A DNA stretch of 64,000 bases from Candidatus Micrarchaeota archaeon CG1_02_47_40 (GCA_001871475.1 MNVE01000009.1:167583-231582); one strand, 5' to 3'. Positions 1-8,995 are shown, numbered from the stretch's first letter. A program made the numbers and translations. Notes: generated by a model not told the origin, from the letters alone.

Positions 1-1128
1 AAAAGAAGGCTTGTGCTTGTTGATGACGTTGATTCTTTTTCAAAGGAGGATGCGGGCTTTGTGGGGGTGCTTGGAAAGTTCATAAGCGATGCAAAGCAGC
101 CGGTAATTCTGACTGCGATTGATTTGTATGAGAGAAAAATAGCGCCCATAAGGAATTCGTGCATGAATGTGCAGCTAAAGAGGATAAATTCAAGTACTGT
201 TGAGAAGGTATTGAAAAGAATAAATGAGGGGGAAGCGCTTGGGGTTGGGGTAGAAGAGATAAGCGGGATTGCAAGAAATGCCGACGGGGATTTGAGGGGC
301 GCGATAAATGATTTGATGGCGGCAAACCCAAAAAGCGGGGGAAGGAACCGCAAAAAGGGCATTTTTGAAACTGTGAGGCGAATTTTGCGTGGAAAGAGCT
401 ATGAAGAGGGAAGAAGGGCTGTTTTTGAGGCGGATGAGGAGAGGGATACGCTAAAGTTATGGGTGGAGGAGAATATCCCCCTTGAGTTTGAGAGTGCAGA
501 AGGAAGGGCAGGAGCATTTGGGGCGCTCTCGCGCGCTGATGTTTTTGACGGAAGGGTCAGGAATAGGCAATATTGGGGCTTTTTGAGATATTCGTCTGAT
601 TTGATTGGGGCAGGGGTTTCTCTTTGCGCGCATGAGGAGAACAGGGGGTTTGTGAATTATGCCTTTCCAAGTTATTTGAGGAAGATGTCTGCAAGCAAGG
701 GAGGGAGGGCTTCAAGGAAAAAAACAGGGCTGAAGGTTGGGGGAAAACTGCACTGCTCGTGGAGGGATGCAGAGGTGTTTTTCCCGCTTTTGAAAATGCA
801 GATGAAAGAAGAGATGGATGGGGTTTGCGCGCTTTATTGTTTTGAGGAGGAGGAGATTGCTTTCTTGAGCGGGAAGACGAAAGCGGAAGTGGAGAAGGAG
901 AGGAAGAAGAAAGAAAAGAAGGAAAATGGAGACACGGAAAAAGAGAATGGAAAAACTGCTTCGGGAAAAAAAGCGCGCGGGAGAAAAAAGAAAGAGGGAG
1001 AAACTGCGGTGAGTAAAAAGGAAGGCGGGAAGGAGATTGGGAAAGATAGCGGAAAGGAAAACCGAAAGGAAAGCGGAAAGGAAGCGGACGCTTCAAAGAA
1101 GAACGGGAGTCTGGCGGATTTTGTTTAG
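1..1128 (+). CDS. rfcL: Replication factor C large subunit, C-terminal part (cut by window start)
   Basis: The reading frame is open from base 1 and encodes 375 residues. It begins with a Walker B-like LVLVDDVD, followed by text typical of the AAA+ sensor and lid region (ILTAIDLYERKIAPIRNSC, then GDLRGAINDL). The helical collar domain follows. The last ~90 residues are a Lys/Glu-rich tail ending in NGSLADFV, which resembles the PCNA-binding PIP box seen at RfcL C-termini, with N replacing the usual Q and V replacing the last F. RFC large subunit loads PCNA at primer-template junctions together with RfcS. The P-loop half lies upstream of the window. Confidence 0.88.
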   Translation, partial: KRRLVLVDDVDSFSKEDAGFVGVLGKFISDAKQPVILTAIDLYERKIAPIRNSCMNVQLKRINSSTVEKVLKRINEGEALGVGVEEISGIARNADGDLRGAINDLMAANPKSGGRNRKKGIFETVRRILRGKSYEEGRRAVFEADEERDTLKLWVEENIPLEFESAEGRAGAFGALSRADVFDGRVRNRQYWGFLRYSSDLIGAGVSLCAHEENRGFVNYAFPSYLRKMSASKGGRASRKKTGLKVGGKLHCSWRDAEVFFPLLKMQMKEEMDGVCALYCFEEEEIAFLSGKTKAEVEKERKKKEKKENGDTEKENGKTASGKKARGRKKKEGETAVSKKEGGKEIGKDSGKENRKESGKEADASKKNGSLADFV

Positions 1129-1145
1129 CGCTGGCTTTCCAAATA

Positions 1146-1184
1146 GTGTTCATTGGCAGTGCACAACGGTGTTCATTGGCAATG
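1146..1184. repeat. Two-copy 16-bp direct repeat after rfcL
   Basis: GTGTTCATTGGCAGTG (1146-1161) and GTGTTCATTGGCAATG (1169-1184) lie 23 bp apart, just beyond the rfcL stop. Function unknown. Confidence 0.6.
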
Positions 1185-1200
1185 AAAGGCTTTTTGGCGG

Positions 1201-1234
1201 TTTAGTTTTCGTGGCATTATCCACTAAAACTAAA
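1201..1234. promoter_or_regulatory. Inverted repeat upstream of the fic gene (possible operator)
   Basis: TTTAGTTTT-c-GTGG (1201-1214) faces CCAC-t-AAAACTAAA (1221-1234) across a 6-base spacer, giving 13 of 14 symmetric positions. It lies immediately upstream of the TATA-like box TTTATAAA (about 1267-1274) that precedes the fic start at 1297. Position and symmetry fit a regulator binding site; the Fic protein itself has an N-terminal helix-turn-helix-like region. It could instead be a terminator hairpin for rfcL, but no T-tract follows. Confidence 0.5.
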
Positions 1235-1296
1235 GATTTGTTTAGATTTGATGGATAATGGTAAGATTTATAAATGCTTTTTGGCATAAAAAAGGT

Positions 1297-2544
1297 ATGA
1301 GAACTAAATGGGATGCGCTCTTTGCGCTGTTTAAATTAAGGAAGGCGAAACTTGGCGTCATTGCAAAAAGAGCCGGCTCTTCCTCCTCTTCAACAAGGCA
1401 GAAGCTTCTTGCACTGATGGGGGAGGGACTTGTTGGAGAAAACTCCCTTGGGGAATATTCGCCGAACAGGAAAAATCCGAAAACATGGAATGCCTTCAAT
1501 ATAATGAAATTCTGCAAAAACAGGGGGGTAAATTACAATTTTTTCTTTTCAGGGGAGTTTGCGGAATTGGTGAGAGTAGGCATTGGGAAGGAGGAGGTTT
1601 ATCTTTCAGATTTTGAAGGGATGAACTGCAAGACGGCAAGGAAGTATCTGGCATATCTGAACAGAATTAATCTCGTATTTGTAATCTCAAAAAAGCCGCT
1701 GAAGGTAAAGTTTGTACGGGAGCCTGTGTTTGAGGAGGTAATTTCATTTTTTGGGATGGAGATAAAGAAAAAGGCGATGGAGGGAAAGGCTGAAGGGAGC
1801 GATGCGTATTCGGAAATAGGGGCGCTGTTGAAAGAGGTGCGGGAATTACAGAAAAACGCTTCCTTTACGGGTTTGGAGGAGGAGGCAAAGATAGAATTCA
1901 CTTCCGCCTCAACGCAATTGGAAGGCAATACATTTACCTTGGAAGAATCAAAACAGCTGATATTGAATGATGTAATTCCGCAGGATAAAAAACTAAAGGA
2001 GGCAAACGAAGTCAAGAATTATTTTGGCGCGCTGGATTATATGATTAGGCACATCAAGGAGCCCCTTTCAATTGATTTTATCGTTGATTTGCACAGGGTA
2101 GTCGTGTATAATTTGGGGGTGAAGGAGGGGATTAGGAGCGCGAACGTTTCAATAAAGGGGAATCCCTTTTACAAAATAGCGCATTTTTCGCAGATTCTGC
2201 CAATGCTTAATGAGCTGTGCAGAAAAATAAATGAGTTTAATGGGAGAAAAAGAAGCATACGGAAAACCATTGAGTTTGCGGTTTTTGCGCACAATGAATT
2301 CCAGCACATCCATCCATTTGAAGACGGAAACAGCCGGATGACGAGGCTCGTTTGGAACTACGTTTTGATGAGGAATGGCTTTCCTCTCATTAACATATAC
2401 GCAAATGCGAAGGAGGAATATCTCTCATTGACGAAACTTGCGCGAGAAAGGGATGATGGGAAGCTGAATTCTTTTTTTACCGGAATGATAAAGGATAATT
2501 TGTATAAGAGGGTTAGAGGAGGGAAGGCGGATGGCGCGGGTTAG
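1297..2544 (+). CDS. Fic-domain protein with N-terminal winged-helix-like region
   Basis: This 415-residue protein carries a complete Fic motif, HPFEDGNSRMTR (about residues 338-349), including the catalytic His and the phosphate-binding Arg residues. Such motifs transfer AMP or other nucleotide parts to protein hydroxyls. Near residues 205-211 is STQLEGN, which fits the inhibitory (S/T)xxxE(G/N) motif of self-inhibited Fic proteins. The first ~60 residues look like a winged helix (Ser-rich turn, then TRQKLLALMGEGLV). An in-frame ATG at 1258 lies before the TATA-like box at 1267-1274; ATG 1297 is 26 bases after that box, so a leaderless start at 1297 is preferred. The target is not evident. 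Confidence 0.85.
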   Translation: MRTKWDALFALFKLRKAKLGVIAKRAGSSSSSTRQKLLALMGEGLVGENSLGEYSPNRKNPKTWNAFNIMKFCKNRGVNYNFFFSGEFAELVRVGIGKEEVYLSDFEGMNCKTARKYLAYLNRINLVFVISKKPLKVKFVREPVFEEVISFFGMEIKKKAMEGKAEGSDAYSEIGALLKEVRELQKNASFTGLEEEAKIEFTSASTQLEGNTFTLEESKQLILNDVIPQDKKLKEANEVKNYFGALDYMIRHIKEPLSIDFIVDLHRVVVYNLGVKEGIRSANVSIKGNPFYKIAHFSQILPMLNELCRKINEFNGRKRSIRKTIEFAVFAHNEFQHIHPFEDGNSRMTRLVWNYVLMRNGFPLINIYANAKEEYLSLTKLARERDDGKLNSFFTGMIKDNLYKRVRGGKADGAG

Positions 2545-2578
2545 TTTTTATATATCTTAGGAGTGTGGATAAGAACAA

Positions 2579-5500
2579 ATGGCAATCAGGGATTTCATAA
2601 ACTCCCTCAAAAAGGAGCTTCAGGAGGAGGGGGATGCGCCCAGCGGCGAGGAAGAAGTGCCCAGCGGGCAGAAGGAAAAGGAAGAGGAAACTGAAAAGGA
2701 AATGCAGGAGAAGGAAAGGGAAGCCGTAAAAAAGGGAGTGGAAGCAAGGAAAGCGCCTCCTTCTGGAACGGCAAAAACAAACGCTCCTGTACAAACTGCA
2801 AAAACTGATTCTGCAATAGGGCAAACTGGTGCTGGAGGGGCGCAAGGAGAAGTGAGGGCACCCCAAATTCCGCAGGGGGCGGCACCTCAAGCAACACGGC
2901 ATCCGGCGCAAAAAGAACCGCAAAAAAAGGAGACGCGCCTTGGCACGCCTGCGGACGGGACTATTTTGCAGTCGGGAGAGGTAAGGGAGGCAAAGGAAGA
3001 TGCAAAATTAATGACTAGCGAGGAGAAGTACGCAAAATACATTGAAAGTGAGGGAGAAGAGGATGAAGGGAAAGGAGGCGGAGCGGGAAGCGGAGGAGGG
3101 TTTGAAGGGGATGCCATTTCTTCCGTGCGCATGGGAATAGAGATTGACAAATTAAAGGCGCAAATCACAGCACTGCGGGAAATGAGGAGCATTTCGGAGG
3201 AGAGGTTTTACAAAATCAATGAGGAGATTGGACAGCTCAAGAACACTATTTATGAAATTGACAAAAATACCATTGATTTGAAGAAGAGGGCAGAGATTGC
3301 CGCATCCCTTGTGGAGTCGGTGCAGCCGCAAACACTGCTAAAGGAAGTAAAGAGAGGGGAAATTGAGGTAGAAAAAATAAAGGCGATACAGGAGAAGACG
3401 GGCGCTCTGCAGGACAATATGAACGCGGAATTAAAGGATATCCGTGCGCGCGTGGCAGTTTTTAGGGGCGCGGATGCGATACGCGAGCTGAATGAGGAGA
3501 TGCAGCACGAGCTTGTGGAGCTCAAAAAAACCGAGGCATCCATTGAACAGCACGCGGACAAGGTGGAGTATATTTACGTAATGTTCCAGAAGAAATTCTC
3601 AAAGTTTGAGCCGGTATTCCAGCAGGTAACTGATTTGTCAGCCTCAATAAACCGCATGAGGATGGAGAATGACAAGGTAAAGATGGGCATTGCGGACTTG
3701 GCTACGAAAAACGAGCTTGCGGAAGTGACAAACGAGCTTCGCACGAAAACAAAGGCGATTGAAAAGTTCTCAAGCGGGGTTGAACGGATAAAGGCGGATA
3801 TTGAGGCGGGATTCAAAGAAAGAGAGGATGCCCTGCAGAAAATGCTTGAAGGGAACATGGCGTATATGAAGCGCTACATGGAAAGCGCAAAGGAGGAGCA
3901 GGATAATGCAAGCAGGAGCTTCTTTGAGGAGTCCGAAGCGATACTTGCACAGCTAAAAGAGTATCAGAAAACCTCGCAGAAAGCGATGATGGATATTGTT
4001 GGCGGGGTGCGGGGCTCGCTTGAGGAAGTGGAAACCGACATGGGAAAGAAGATAAAGAGGATTGAGGAGGGGCTGCGCGGCGCCATTGAGGATGTTGCAC
4101 GGGAAAACGAAGGGAGAGTTAGGAGGGGCGAGCTTGAGAACTCAAAGCTGAAGGAGGAAATGCTTGATATTGAGAACCGACTGCGCGCGAAAATGGATGT
4201 GCTTGAAGGAGAGGTTACGAAGGTGAGGGAGTATCTTCTGCTTGCCACAAGGCTGGAAAAGCAGGAGATGGAAGAGCGGCGCATGGTAAGGGAAAAGGAA
4301 ACGCTTGCAAAAAAGATGAAGGACATTGTGCATGGGATAGATTCGGAGGGGGATGCGGGGAAAACGCACGCCCCCCAAGAAAGTGAGGTTAGGCGCAGAG
4401 GTTATGAGGAAGGGGAAGCGCGGGAAGGCGAATATTCGCATGGCGGGAAGGAAGAGGAGCTGGGGCGCGTGAAGGACAGTAGGTATGGGGAAGCGAGAAG
4501 AGAGCGGTATGGCAATTATGAAAGTGGTGTGAAGCAGGATGAGTATGCAAGAAGAGATAATGATTATGGACATGGGAGAAGAGAAGAGGATGAAAAGGCG
4601 CGAAGAGTTGATTATGCGCGCAGCGGCGGTTTTGAAAGCGAGGAAGTTGAGGGTCCCCCCTGGAGCAGGCAGGGTGCAAAGGAGAGGATGGCAAAAAAGC
4701 TCTTGAGTGATGAATGGGAAAAACCTTCAGCAGGAGGAGATTCCGAAGGTGAGAAGGTTCCTGCAAAAAAGAAATTGGATGATTTGGAGAAGGAGCTGGT
4801 GGCGCTTGGAAGGGAAAGCCAGAGCGCGAAAAAAGCGGAAGATGATGCACTGCTTGAGAAGGAGATTGCAAGGAGAAGGGAGATGGCAGGAGAAAAGGAA
4901 GAAGGGGAAGTGGAAAGGAGGGAGCGCGAGCGGACGATGCCAAAAGAGAAAGAAGTGAAGATGGAAGAAGTTGATATTGCATTACAGGAGGAAAGACAAA
5001 AACTGGAAGCGAAAAAGACAGCACCTGCTGCAGCTTCCAATGTGCTGATGGAACCGGAGGAGATGGCGGCTATACAGGAGAAGGAAGAAGCGGCAAGGAA
5101 GGCGGCGGAAGAAGCAAAGAATGCCAAAATTGCAGAGGCAAGAGCTGAAGCGGCAAGAAGAAGCGGAATGGGGAGGGGAGTTGGGGGGGCGGCAAATAAG
5201 GAAGCAGATATAAAAGATGCAAGAAAGGCAGGGGGAGATGCAGGAAAGATGGAGGAGAGGGATGATAATAATAGTGTAAAAGGAGCAGGAGAAATTGAAG
5301 GCAACGCTGGGAAGGATGAAGGAAAGGCAGAAGAAGATGCAAAAAAAGTTGAAGATGAAAAAGAAGAGGCATTACAAGGAAAAGACAAGGAAAGGCCCCC
5401 GAAAAAGGAAGAGCTTATGCCAAAGCAATACCCGAAAATAGATGAAAAAAAACCCGCTGGAAGCGCGGACTGGGAAACTTACCCGAAAAAAGCGGAATGG

Positions 5501-5629
5501 CAGCCCGAGGCAAAGCACGTTGAGTCTTTTAAGATAGCAGAGGGATGGGGCAGCTTCCTGGGAAAGCTTGCAAAGGCATTTCCTGCCAAAAAGGATGGGG
5601 GAGCGGCACCGGCGGCTGCGTCTGGCTGA
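2579..5629 (+). CDS. Large charged coiled-coil protein, unknown function
   Basis: The 1016-residue product has no signal peptide or membrane segment and no family I recognise. The N-terminal ~180 residues are low-complexity and rich in Glu, Lys and Gly. Residues ~190-590 form long heptad-like coiled coils. Residues ~600-950 are extremely charged with Arg-Tyr-Glu and Glu/Lys/Ala repeats. The C-terminal ~50 residues contain Trp-rich, more ordered sequence (WETYPKKAEW, AEGWGSFLGKLAKAF) that may be a binding segment. A TATA-like TTTTTATATATC at 2545-2556 lies about 28 bases before the ATG, implying a leaderless mRNA. A cytoskeletal, chromosome-associated or scaffold role is possible but unproven. 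Confidence 0.75.
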   Translation: MAIRDFINSLKKELQEEGDAPSGEEEVPSGQKEKEEETEKEMQEKEREAVKKGVEARKAPPSGTAKTNAPVQTAKTDSAIGQTGAGGAQGEVRAPQIPQGAAPQATRHPAQKEPQKKETRLGTPADGTILQSGEVREAKEDAKLMTSEEKYAKYIESEGEEDEGKGGGAGSGGGFEGDAISSVRMGIEIDKLKAQITALREMRSISEERFYKINEEIGQLKNTIYEIDKNTIDLKKRAEIAASLVESVQPQTLLKEVKRGEIEVEKIKAIQEKTGALQDNMNAELKDIRARVAVFRGADAIRELNEEMQHELVELKKTEASIEQHADKVEYIYVMFQKKFSKFEPVFQQVTDLSASINRMRMENDKVKMGIADLATKNELAEVTNELRTKTKAIEKFSSGVERIKADIEAGFKEREDALQKMLEGNMAYMKRYMESAKEEQDNASRSFFEESEAILAQLKEYQKTSQKAMMDIVGGVRGSLEEVETDMGKKIKRIEEGLRGAIEDVARENEGRVRRGELENSKLKEEMLDIENRLRAKMDVLEGEVTKVREYLLLATRLEKQEMEERRMVREKETLAKKMKDIVHGIDSEGDAGKTHAPQESEVRRRGYEEGEAREGEYSHGGKEEELGRVKDSRYGEARRERYGNYESGVKQDEYARRDNDYGHGRREEDEKARRVDYARSGGFESEEVEGPPWSRQGAKERMAKKLLSDEWEKPSAGGDSEGEKVPAKKKLDDLEKELVALGRESQSAKKAEDDALLEKEIARRREMAGEKEEGEVERRERERTMPKEKEVKMEEVDIALQEERQKLEAKKTAPAAASNVLMEPEEMAAIQEKEEAARKAAEEAKNAKIAEARAEAARRSGMGRGVGGAANKEADIKDARKAGGDAGKMEERDDNNSVKGAGEIEGNAGKDEGKAEEDAKKVEDEKEEALQGKDKERPPKKEELMPKQYPKIDEKKPAGSADWETYPKKAEWQPEAKHVESFKIAEGWGSFLGKLAKAFPAKKDGGAAPAAASG

Positions 5630-5640
5630 ATTAGAGTTTG

Positions 5641-5670
5641 CTGCTTAAAACCGTCCTTTTAAGCAGTTTT
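5641..5670 (+). terminator. Hairpin terminator after the coiled-coil gene
   Basis: CTGCTTAAAA (5641-5650) and TTTTAAGCAG (5657-5666) are perfect 10-bp inverted repeats with a 6-base loop, followed by TTTT. It sits between convergent genes and probably ends the + strand transcript. Confidence 0.6.
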
Positions 5671-5734
5671 AGAGGCAGGTTCATCTCGATTAGTTACAAA
5701 AATACTTACAGATACCGTGGAAGGGAATCCGTGA

Positions 5735-6880
5735 TTATGTTTGTTCTTCTATTTCTTCATCATCGTCTTCGATTATATTAAACTCGACTTTACTTTGTAA
5801 TATAATTTCGCGGATTATAGATTTCAAATATCCTTTTTTGATTGCGATATTGAGATATGCAACCAATTTAGGGATATTGATAATTTCCTCGATACATTCC
5901 ATGTATTTTTTAACAATAGTCTTAATCGTATAAATGTCTTCAGCGTTTTCTTTCATCTTTTGGATTAATTCTTCTATAGTATTATCGGATTTGACGACAA
6001 AGGTTATTGGGTATCTCTCTATTTTATCGATATCTAAAAAGAATTTGTGCACGTCTGTTGTTTCAGTTACCTGAAAAAATCTACCAAGCGGTTTCATTAC
6101 AAAATCAATACCCCCATCATTAGCGTTAGTTCTTCCCGTCTTATATAAAATCAAATTATGTTTATTGATATTCGCCATGTTAAAACCAAAATATAATATT
6201 TGACCATGGTAAAAATATTTTAGGATGCTATAACTTACAATTTCAAAAATTCTTGCATCGACATTAGGGGCGAGTAATTTTTTTATGAACTGACCCGCTT
6301 TATCGGTATTGGCACGTTCAAGTTTTGTAATTTCCTCGCAAGATTTGATAAATGACTTAAAAGAAGACTGTTTCACTTCAACATAAGCATCAATTATTTT
6401 GATGATTGTATCGGAAAGATTAATTTTTTCTTTTTCGATAGAAATAACAAGCAAATTTTCGCTAAACCAATACTTGTTAGTTGAAACGTCCCTTATTATT
6501 GGAATGTGTTTTGAAGTTGGAAAGTACTTTTTAAATTCCTCGTTTAATCTGTGGTTTAAGGCATGATTCTGTAATTTTTGGCCAAATGGCAATTCTCTCT
6601 GTCTTGTAAATAAATCTACAAACTTTGCACCGGAGTATGAGTTATAATTTCCTTTTTTGTAAAAACCATTTTTTATGTAATCTTCAACTAAAACATAAAT
6701 GGCATAGATATTGGCAAAACTTCCCCTTGATTTTGAGCCACTGTCTGCTGAACGAGTTTTGATATTCAGATACTGAATAATCAATGATTTATCAAAAATA
6801 TCTTGATACTTTTCTCCAAAATCCTGTTTTAAAATCTCGATTATTTTATTGGAGAATGAGTAATTCTTCTGTTTGGACAT
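5735..6880 (-). CDS. Putative type II restriction endonuclease
   Basis: A 381-residue protein encoded directly after, and overlapping by 35 bases, a DNA adenine methyltransferase gene. No family is certain. Near residues 250-275 is NDGGIDFVMKPLGRFFQVTE, a GGID...(x)QV arrangement like the core of PD-(D/E)XK nucleases, although the usual Lys is not in the expected place. Its start is supported by a strong Shine-Dalgarno GGAGGT (6890-6895) inside the methyltransferase gene. The gene is markedly AT-rich compared with its neighbours, suggesting recent transfer. The restriction role is inferred mainly from pairing. Confidence 0.65.
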   Translation of the reverse strand: MSKQKNYSFSNKIIEILKQDFGEKYQDIFDKSLIIQYLNIKTRSADSGSKSRGSFANIYAIYVLVEDYIKNGFYKKGNYNSYSGAKFVDLFTRQRELPFGQKLQNHALNHRLNEEFKKYFPTSKHIPIIRDVSTNKYWFSENLLVISIEKEKINLSDTIIKIIDAYVEVKQSSFKSFIKSCEEITKLERANTDKAGQFIKKLLAPNVDARIFEIVSYSILKYFYHGQILYFGFNMANINKHNLILYKTGRTNANDGGIDFVMKPLGRFFQVTETTDVHKFFLDIDKIERYPITFVVKSDNTIEELIQKMKENAEDIYTIKTIVKKYMECIEEIINIPKLVAYLNIAIKKGYLKSIIREIILQSKVEFNIIEDDDEEIEEQT

Positions 6881-7694
6881 TATGAAAAACCTCCAATTTT
6901 ATCTGCGATTTTGAGTTCATCAACTCTTGGTTGACATCTATTAGTCTTCTTTTTCCATTGTTGAAATAATCGTCATCTAATTCTATACCTATTGATTTAC
7001 GATTAAGCTTCCTAGCAACAACGGAGGTTGTAAATGTGCCCGAGAATGGATCAAGGATTACATCTCCCGGGTTACTACTTGCTAAGATAATCCTATTTAA
7101 TAGTGCTTCTGGCTTTTGTGACGGATGTTCTTCATATTCGGGCATTCTAAATCTAACTCGTGGGATATACCACACATTTCCTGGCACTTTAAGACTATTA
7201 TATACGCTTGGAACTGCTTTTCTATAATCAATCAACTTTCTTTTTGCGCCTGTTTTTGCTTCAATGAGTATATCTTGAGCATTAAAAACATAGTCATTTT
7301 TATCTTTTACGGCAAAGAGAATTGGTTCATAAAGCGAACCGTAATAATTTTTTGCCTGAACTCCGGAACTATCATAATACCATATTATTCTCGCTAAAAC
7401 ATGCATTTTTTTCCTTAAAAAAATATCAAAAAAAGGAGCATATTGGGTTGCGCCCATTAAATATATTGAACCGTTATTCTTTAATTTATTTATACATAAC
7501 TCAATCCACTCGTAACACCATTCAAGATATTTTTCATCACTTTCCCATTTATCTTTATATCCATTGAAGTTTTTTCCAATGTTGTAAGGCGGATCAGCAA
7601 AAATTAAATCAACTGACTTATCCGGGAGATTTTTTAATATTTTAACTGCATCCCCTTTTAGCAGGATGTGTCCATTTAACTCAAATGTATCCAT
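6846..7694 (-). CDS. DNA adenine methyltransferase (beta class, YhdJ-like)
   Basis: The 282-residue protein has the catalytic motif DPPYNIGKNF (residues 35-44) before the SAM-binding motif DPFSGTFTTS near residue 218, the order of beta-class amino-methyltransferases. HPSQKPEALL precedes the second motif, as is usual. DPPYNIG plus GTFTT resembles the YhdJ group (E. coli YhdJ methylates ATGCAT), but recognition specificity cannot be read here. Methylation should protect the host from the partner nuclease encoded next. A TATA-like ATATTTAAA centred near 7723 lies about 29 bases upstream of the ATG, so the two-gene mRNA is probably leaderless. The gene is AT-rich like its partner. Confidence 0.88.
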   Translation of the reverse strand: MDTFELNGHILLKGDAVKILKNLPDKSVDLIFADPPYNIGKNFNGYKDKWESDEKYLEWCYEWIELCINKLKNNGSIYLMGATQYAPFFDIFLRKKMHVLARIIWYYDSSGVQAKNYYGSLYEPILFAVKDKNDYVFNAQDILIEAKTGAKRKLIDYRKAVPSVYNSLKVPGNVWYIPRVRFRMPEYEEHPSQKPEALLNRIILASSNPGDVILDPFSGTFTTSVVARKLNRKSIGIELDDDYFNNGKRRLIDVNQELMNSKSQIKLEVFHNVQTEELLILQ

Positions 7695-7908
7695 AATATA
7701 GTTAAGTCGGAGCTTTTGTTTAAATATCTTGCGTGGTTAGTAGCGTTGCAACATCTGAGTTTTAAGCGTCTTTCTGAATCTCCCTCCGACTTCTTGAGCA
7801 AAACCATCCGTTTTTAGCAATGCCGGTTTAACCTATTTATTTAAAAACAGGCGCAAGCAAAATAATCTCCCTGAACATAGATGACACTATAGGAAAAAAG
7901 GTGTATGA

Positions 7909-8334
7909 ATGGTTACTGTTTATGACGCTGAAGTGAATGCATTGATAAAGGAGGCTGCACGCAAGCTTGAGGAGATGGGAATAAAGAGGCCCGATTACCT
8001 TGAGTTTGTAAAAAGCGGCGCGCACGCGGAAAGAAGGCCGACACAGCAGAATTTCTGGCACCTTCGCTGCGCCTCCCTCTTGAGAAAAGTATATCTCTCG
8101 CAGGGAACCGCAATAGGCGTGAACCGCTTGAGAAGGCATTATGGGGGAAGGAAAAACAGGGGAGTTGCGCCTGAAAAGGCAAAGCGCGCCTCCGGCTCAA
8201 TAATAAGAAGGGCATTTATGGCGCTTGAGAAGGTCGGGTTTGTTGAGAAGGGAAAGAAGGGAAGGAGAATAAGCCCGGCAGGAGTGAAATTCCTTGATTC
8301 GGTTGCGCGCTCCGTAACGAAAAAGGAAAGTTAG
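7909..8334 (+). CDS. rps19e: Ribosomal protein S19e
   Basis: A 141-residue protein of the archaeal/eukaryotic S19e family, a small-subunit protein. Recognisable text includes YLEFVKSGAHAERRP, FWHLRCASLLRKVY, GVNRLRRHYGGRKNRG and RRISPAGVKFLD. A TATA-like TATTTATTTAAAA (about 7836-7850) and an SD-like GGTG before the ATG imply a ~40-base leader, unlike most first genes here. It opens the conserved cluster rps19e-PDCD5-rpl39e-rpl31e-eIF6-LX-pfdA-ftsY. Confidence 0.95.
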   Translation: MVTVYDAEVNALIKEAARKLEEMGIKRPDYLEFVKSGAHAERRPTQQNFWHLRCASLLRKVYLSQGTAIGVNRLRRHYGGRKNRGVAPEKAKRASGSIIRRAFMALEKVGFVEKGKKGRRISPAGVKFLDSVARSVTKKES

Positions 8335-8343
8335 GGAGTTTAT

Positions 8344-8655
8344 ATGGTAGAAGAGGAAATGGGCTCTTTGCGCGAGAAGAAATTAAGAGAGCGGCTTTCC
8401 CAGATGCAAAAGCAGGAAGAGTATGAAGCGCAGGTGCGCATGGTATTGAGGAAATTCCTCACGGATGATGCGTACGAGCGGATGATGAACGTGCGCATCT
8501 CAAACAAGCAGTTGTATTTTGGAGCCGCTGCCGCGATTGCGCAGGCTGCTTCCGCAGGGCAGGTGCAGGGAAAAATAAGCGGGGAAAAACTCAAAAGCCT
8601 GCTTGCAGGCATGACGGAGCGGCGCGAGACGACATTGGAGATAAAGAAGAAGTGA
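8344..8655 (+). CDS. PDCD5-family DNA-binding protein
   Basis: The 103-residue helical protein matches the archaeal PDCD5 (TFAR19) family: basic N-terminal helix LREKKLRERLSQMQKQEEYE, the segment VLRKFLTDDAYERM, and a C-terminal GKISGEKLKSLL. Archaeal members are small DNA-binding proteins usually encoded between S19e and L39e, exactly as here. Its 3' end starts a series of degenerate copies of TTGAAGATAAAGAAGAA-like sequence running to about 8800. Confidence 0.9.
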   Translation: MVEEEMGSLREKKLRERLSQMQKQEEYEAQVRMVLRKFLTDDAYERMMNVRISNKQLYFGAAAAIAQAASAGQVQGKISGEKLKSLLAGMTERRETTLEIKKK

Positions 8656-8800
8656 AAGGAGCAAAAGCGAGCATTGAAGATAAAGAAGAAATGAATGAAA
8701 CAAAAATGCGCACTGAAGATAAAAAAGAAGTGAAAAGGAAACTCCGCTGAAAAAGCAAAAAGGAACGAATGAAGCAGAAACGAACGCTGAAAAAGCAAAA
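8634..8800. repeat. Degenerate repeats extending from the PDCD5 gene end
   Basis: Three imperfect copies of YTGRAGATAAARAAGAARTGAA occur at about 8636, 8673 and 8714, then two of CGCTGAAAAAGCAAAAA at about 8746 and 8785. The first lies in the last codons of the PDCD5 gene and the rest fill the gap before rpl39e. They carry stops in all relevant frames, so they look like slipped copies of the gene end, not coding sequence. Confidence 0.55.
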
Positions 8801-8819
8801 AAAAGCGAATGTGATATTT

Positions 8820-8984
8820 ATGGTGAAAAAAACTGCGCATAGGAAGGCGCGCCTCGTGCGCGCACAGGCAAGAAACAGGCGCATGCCAGTTTTTGTGATT
8901 GCAAAAACGAACAGGAGAATCGCAAGCAACCGCGAGAAGCGCGACTGGAGAAGGCAGAAGCTCAAAAGCACGGAAAAAGACTAG
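8820..8984 (+). CDS. rpl39e: Ribosomal protein L39e
   Basis: A 54-residue very basic protein with the L39e signature RNRRMPVFVIAKTNRR and the ending RDWRRQKLK. L39e lines the large-subunit exit tunnel. An in-frame upstream start would add 17 residues (from 8769), but family length (~51) and alignment favour the ATG at 8820. It lies between the PDCD5 homologue and rpl31e as in most archaea. Confidence 0.93.
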   Translation: MVKKTAHRKARLVRAQARNRRMPVFVIAKTNRRIASNREKRDWRRQKLKSTEKD

Positions 8985-8995
8985 GTGAATGAATT

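Noticed and set aside
80..1153. Minus-strand frames over rfcL
   Set aside because: Low-complexity antisense of a Lys/Glu-rich gene; rfcL is clear on the plus strand.
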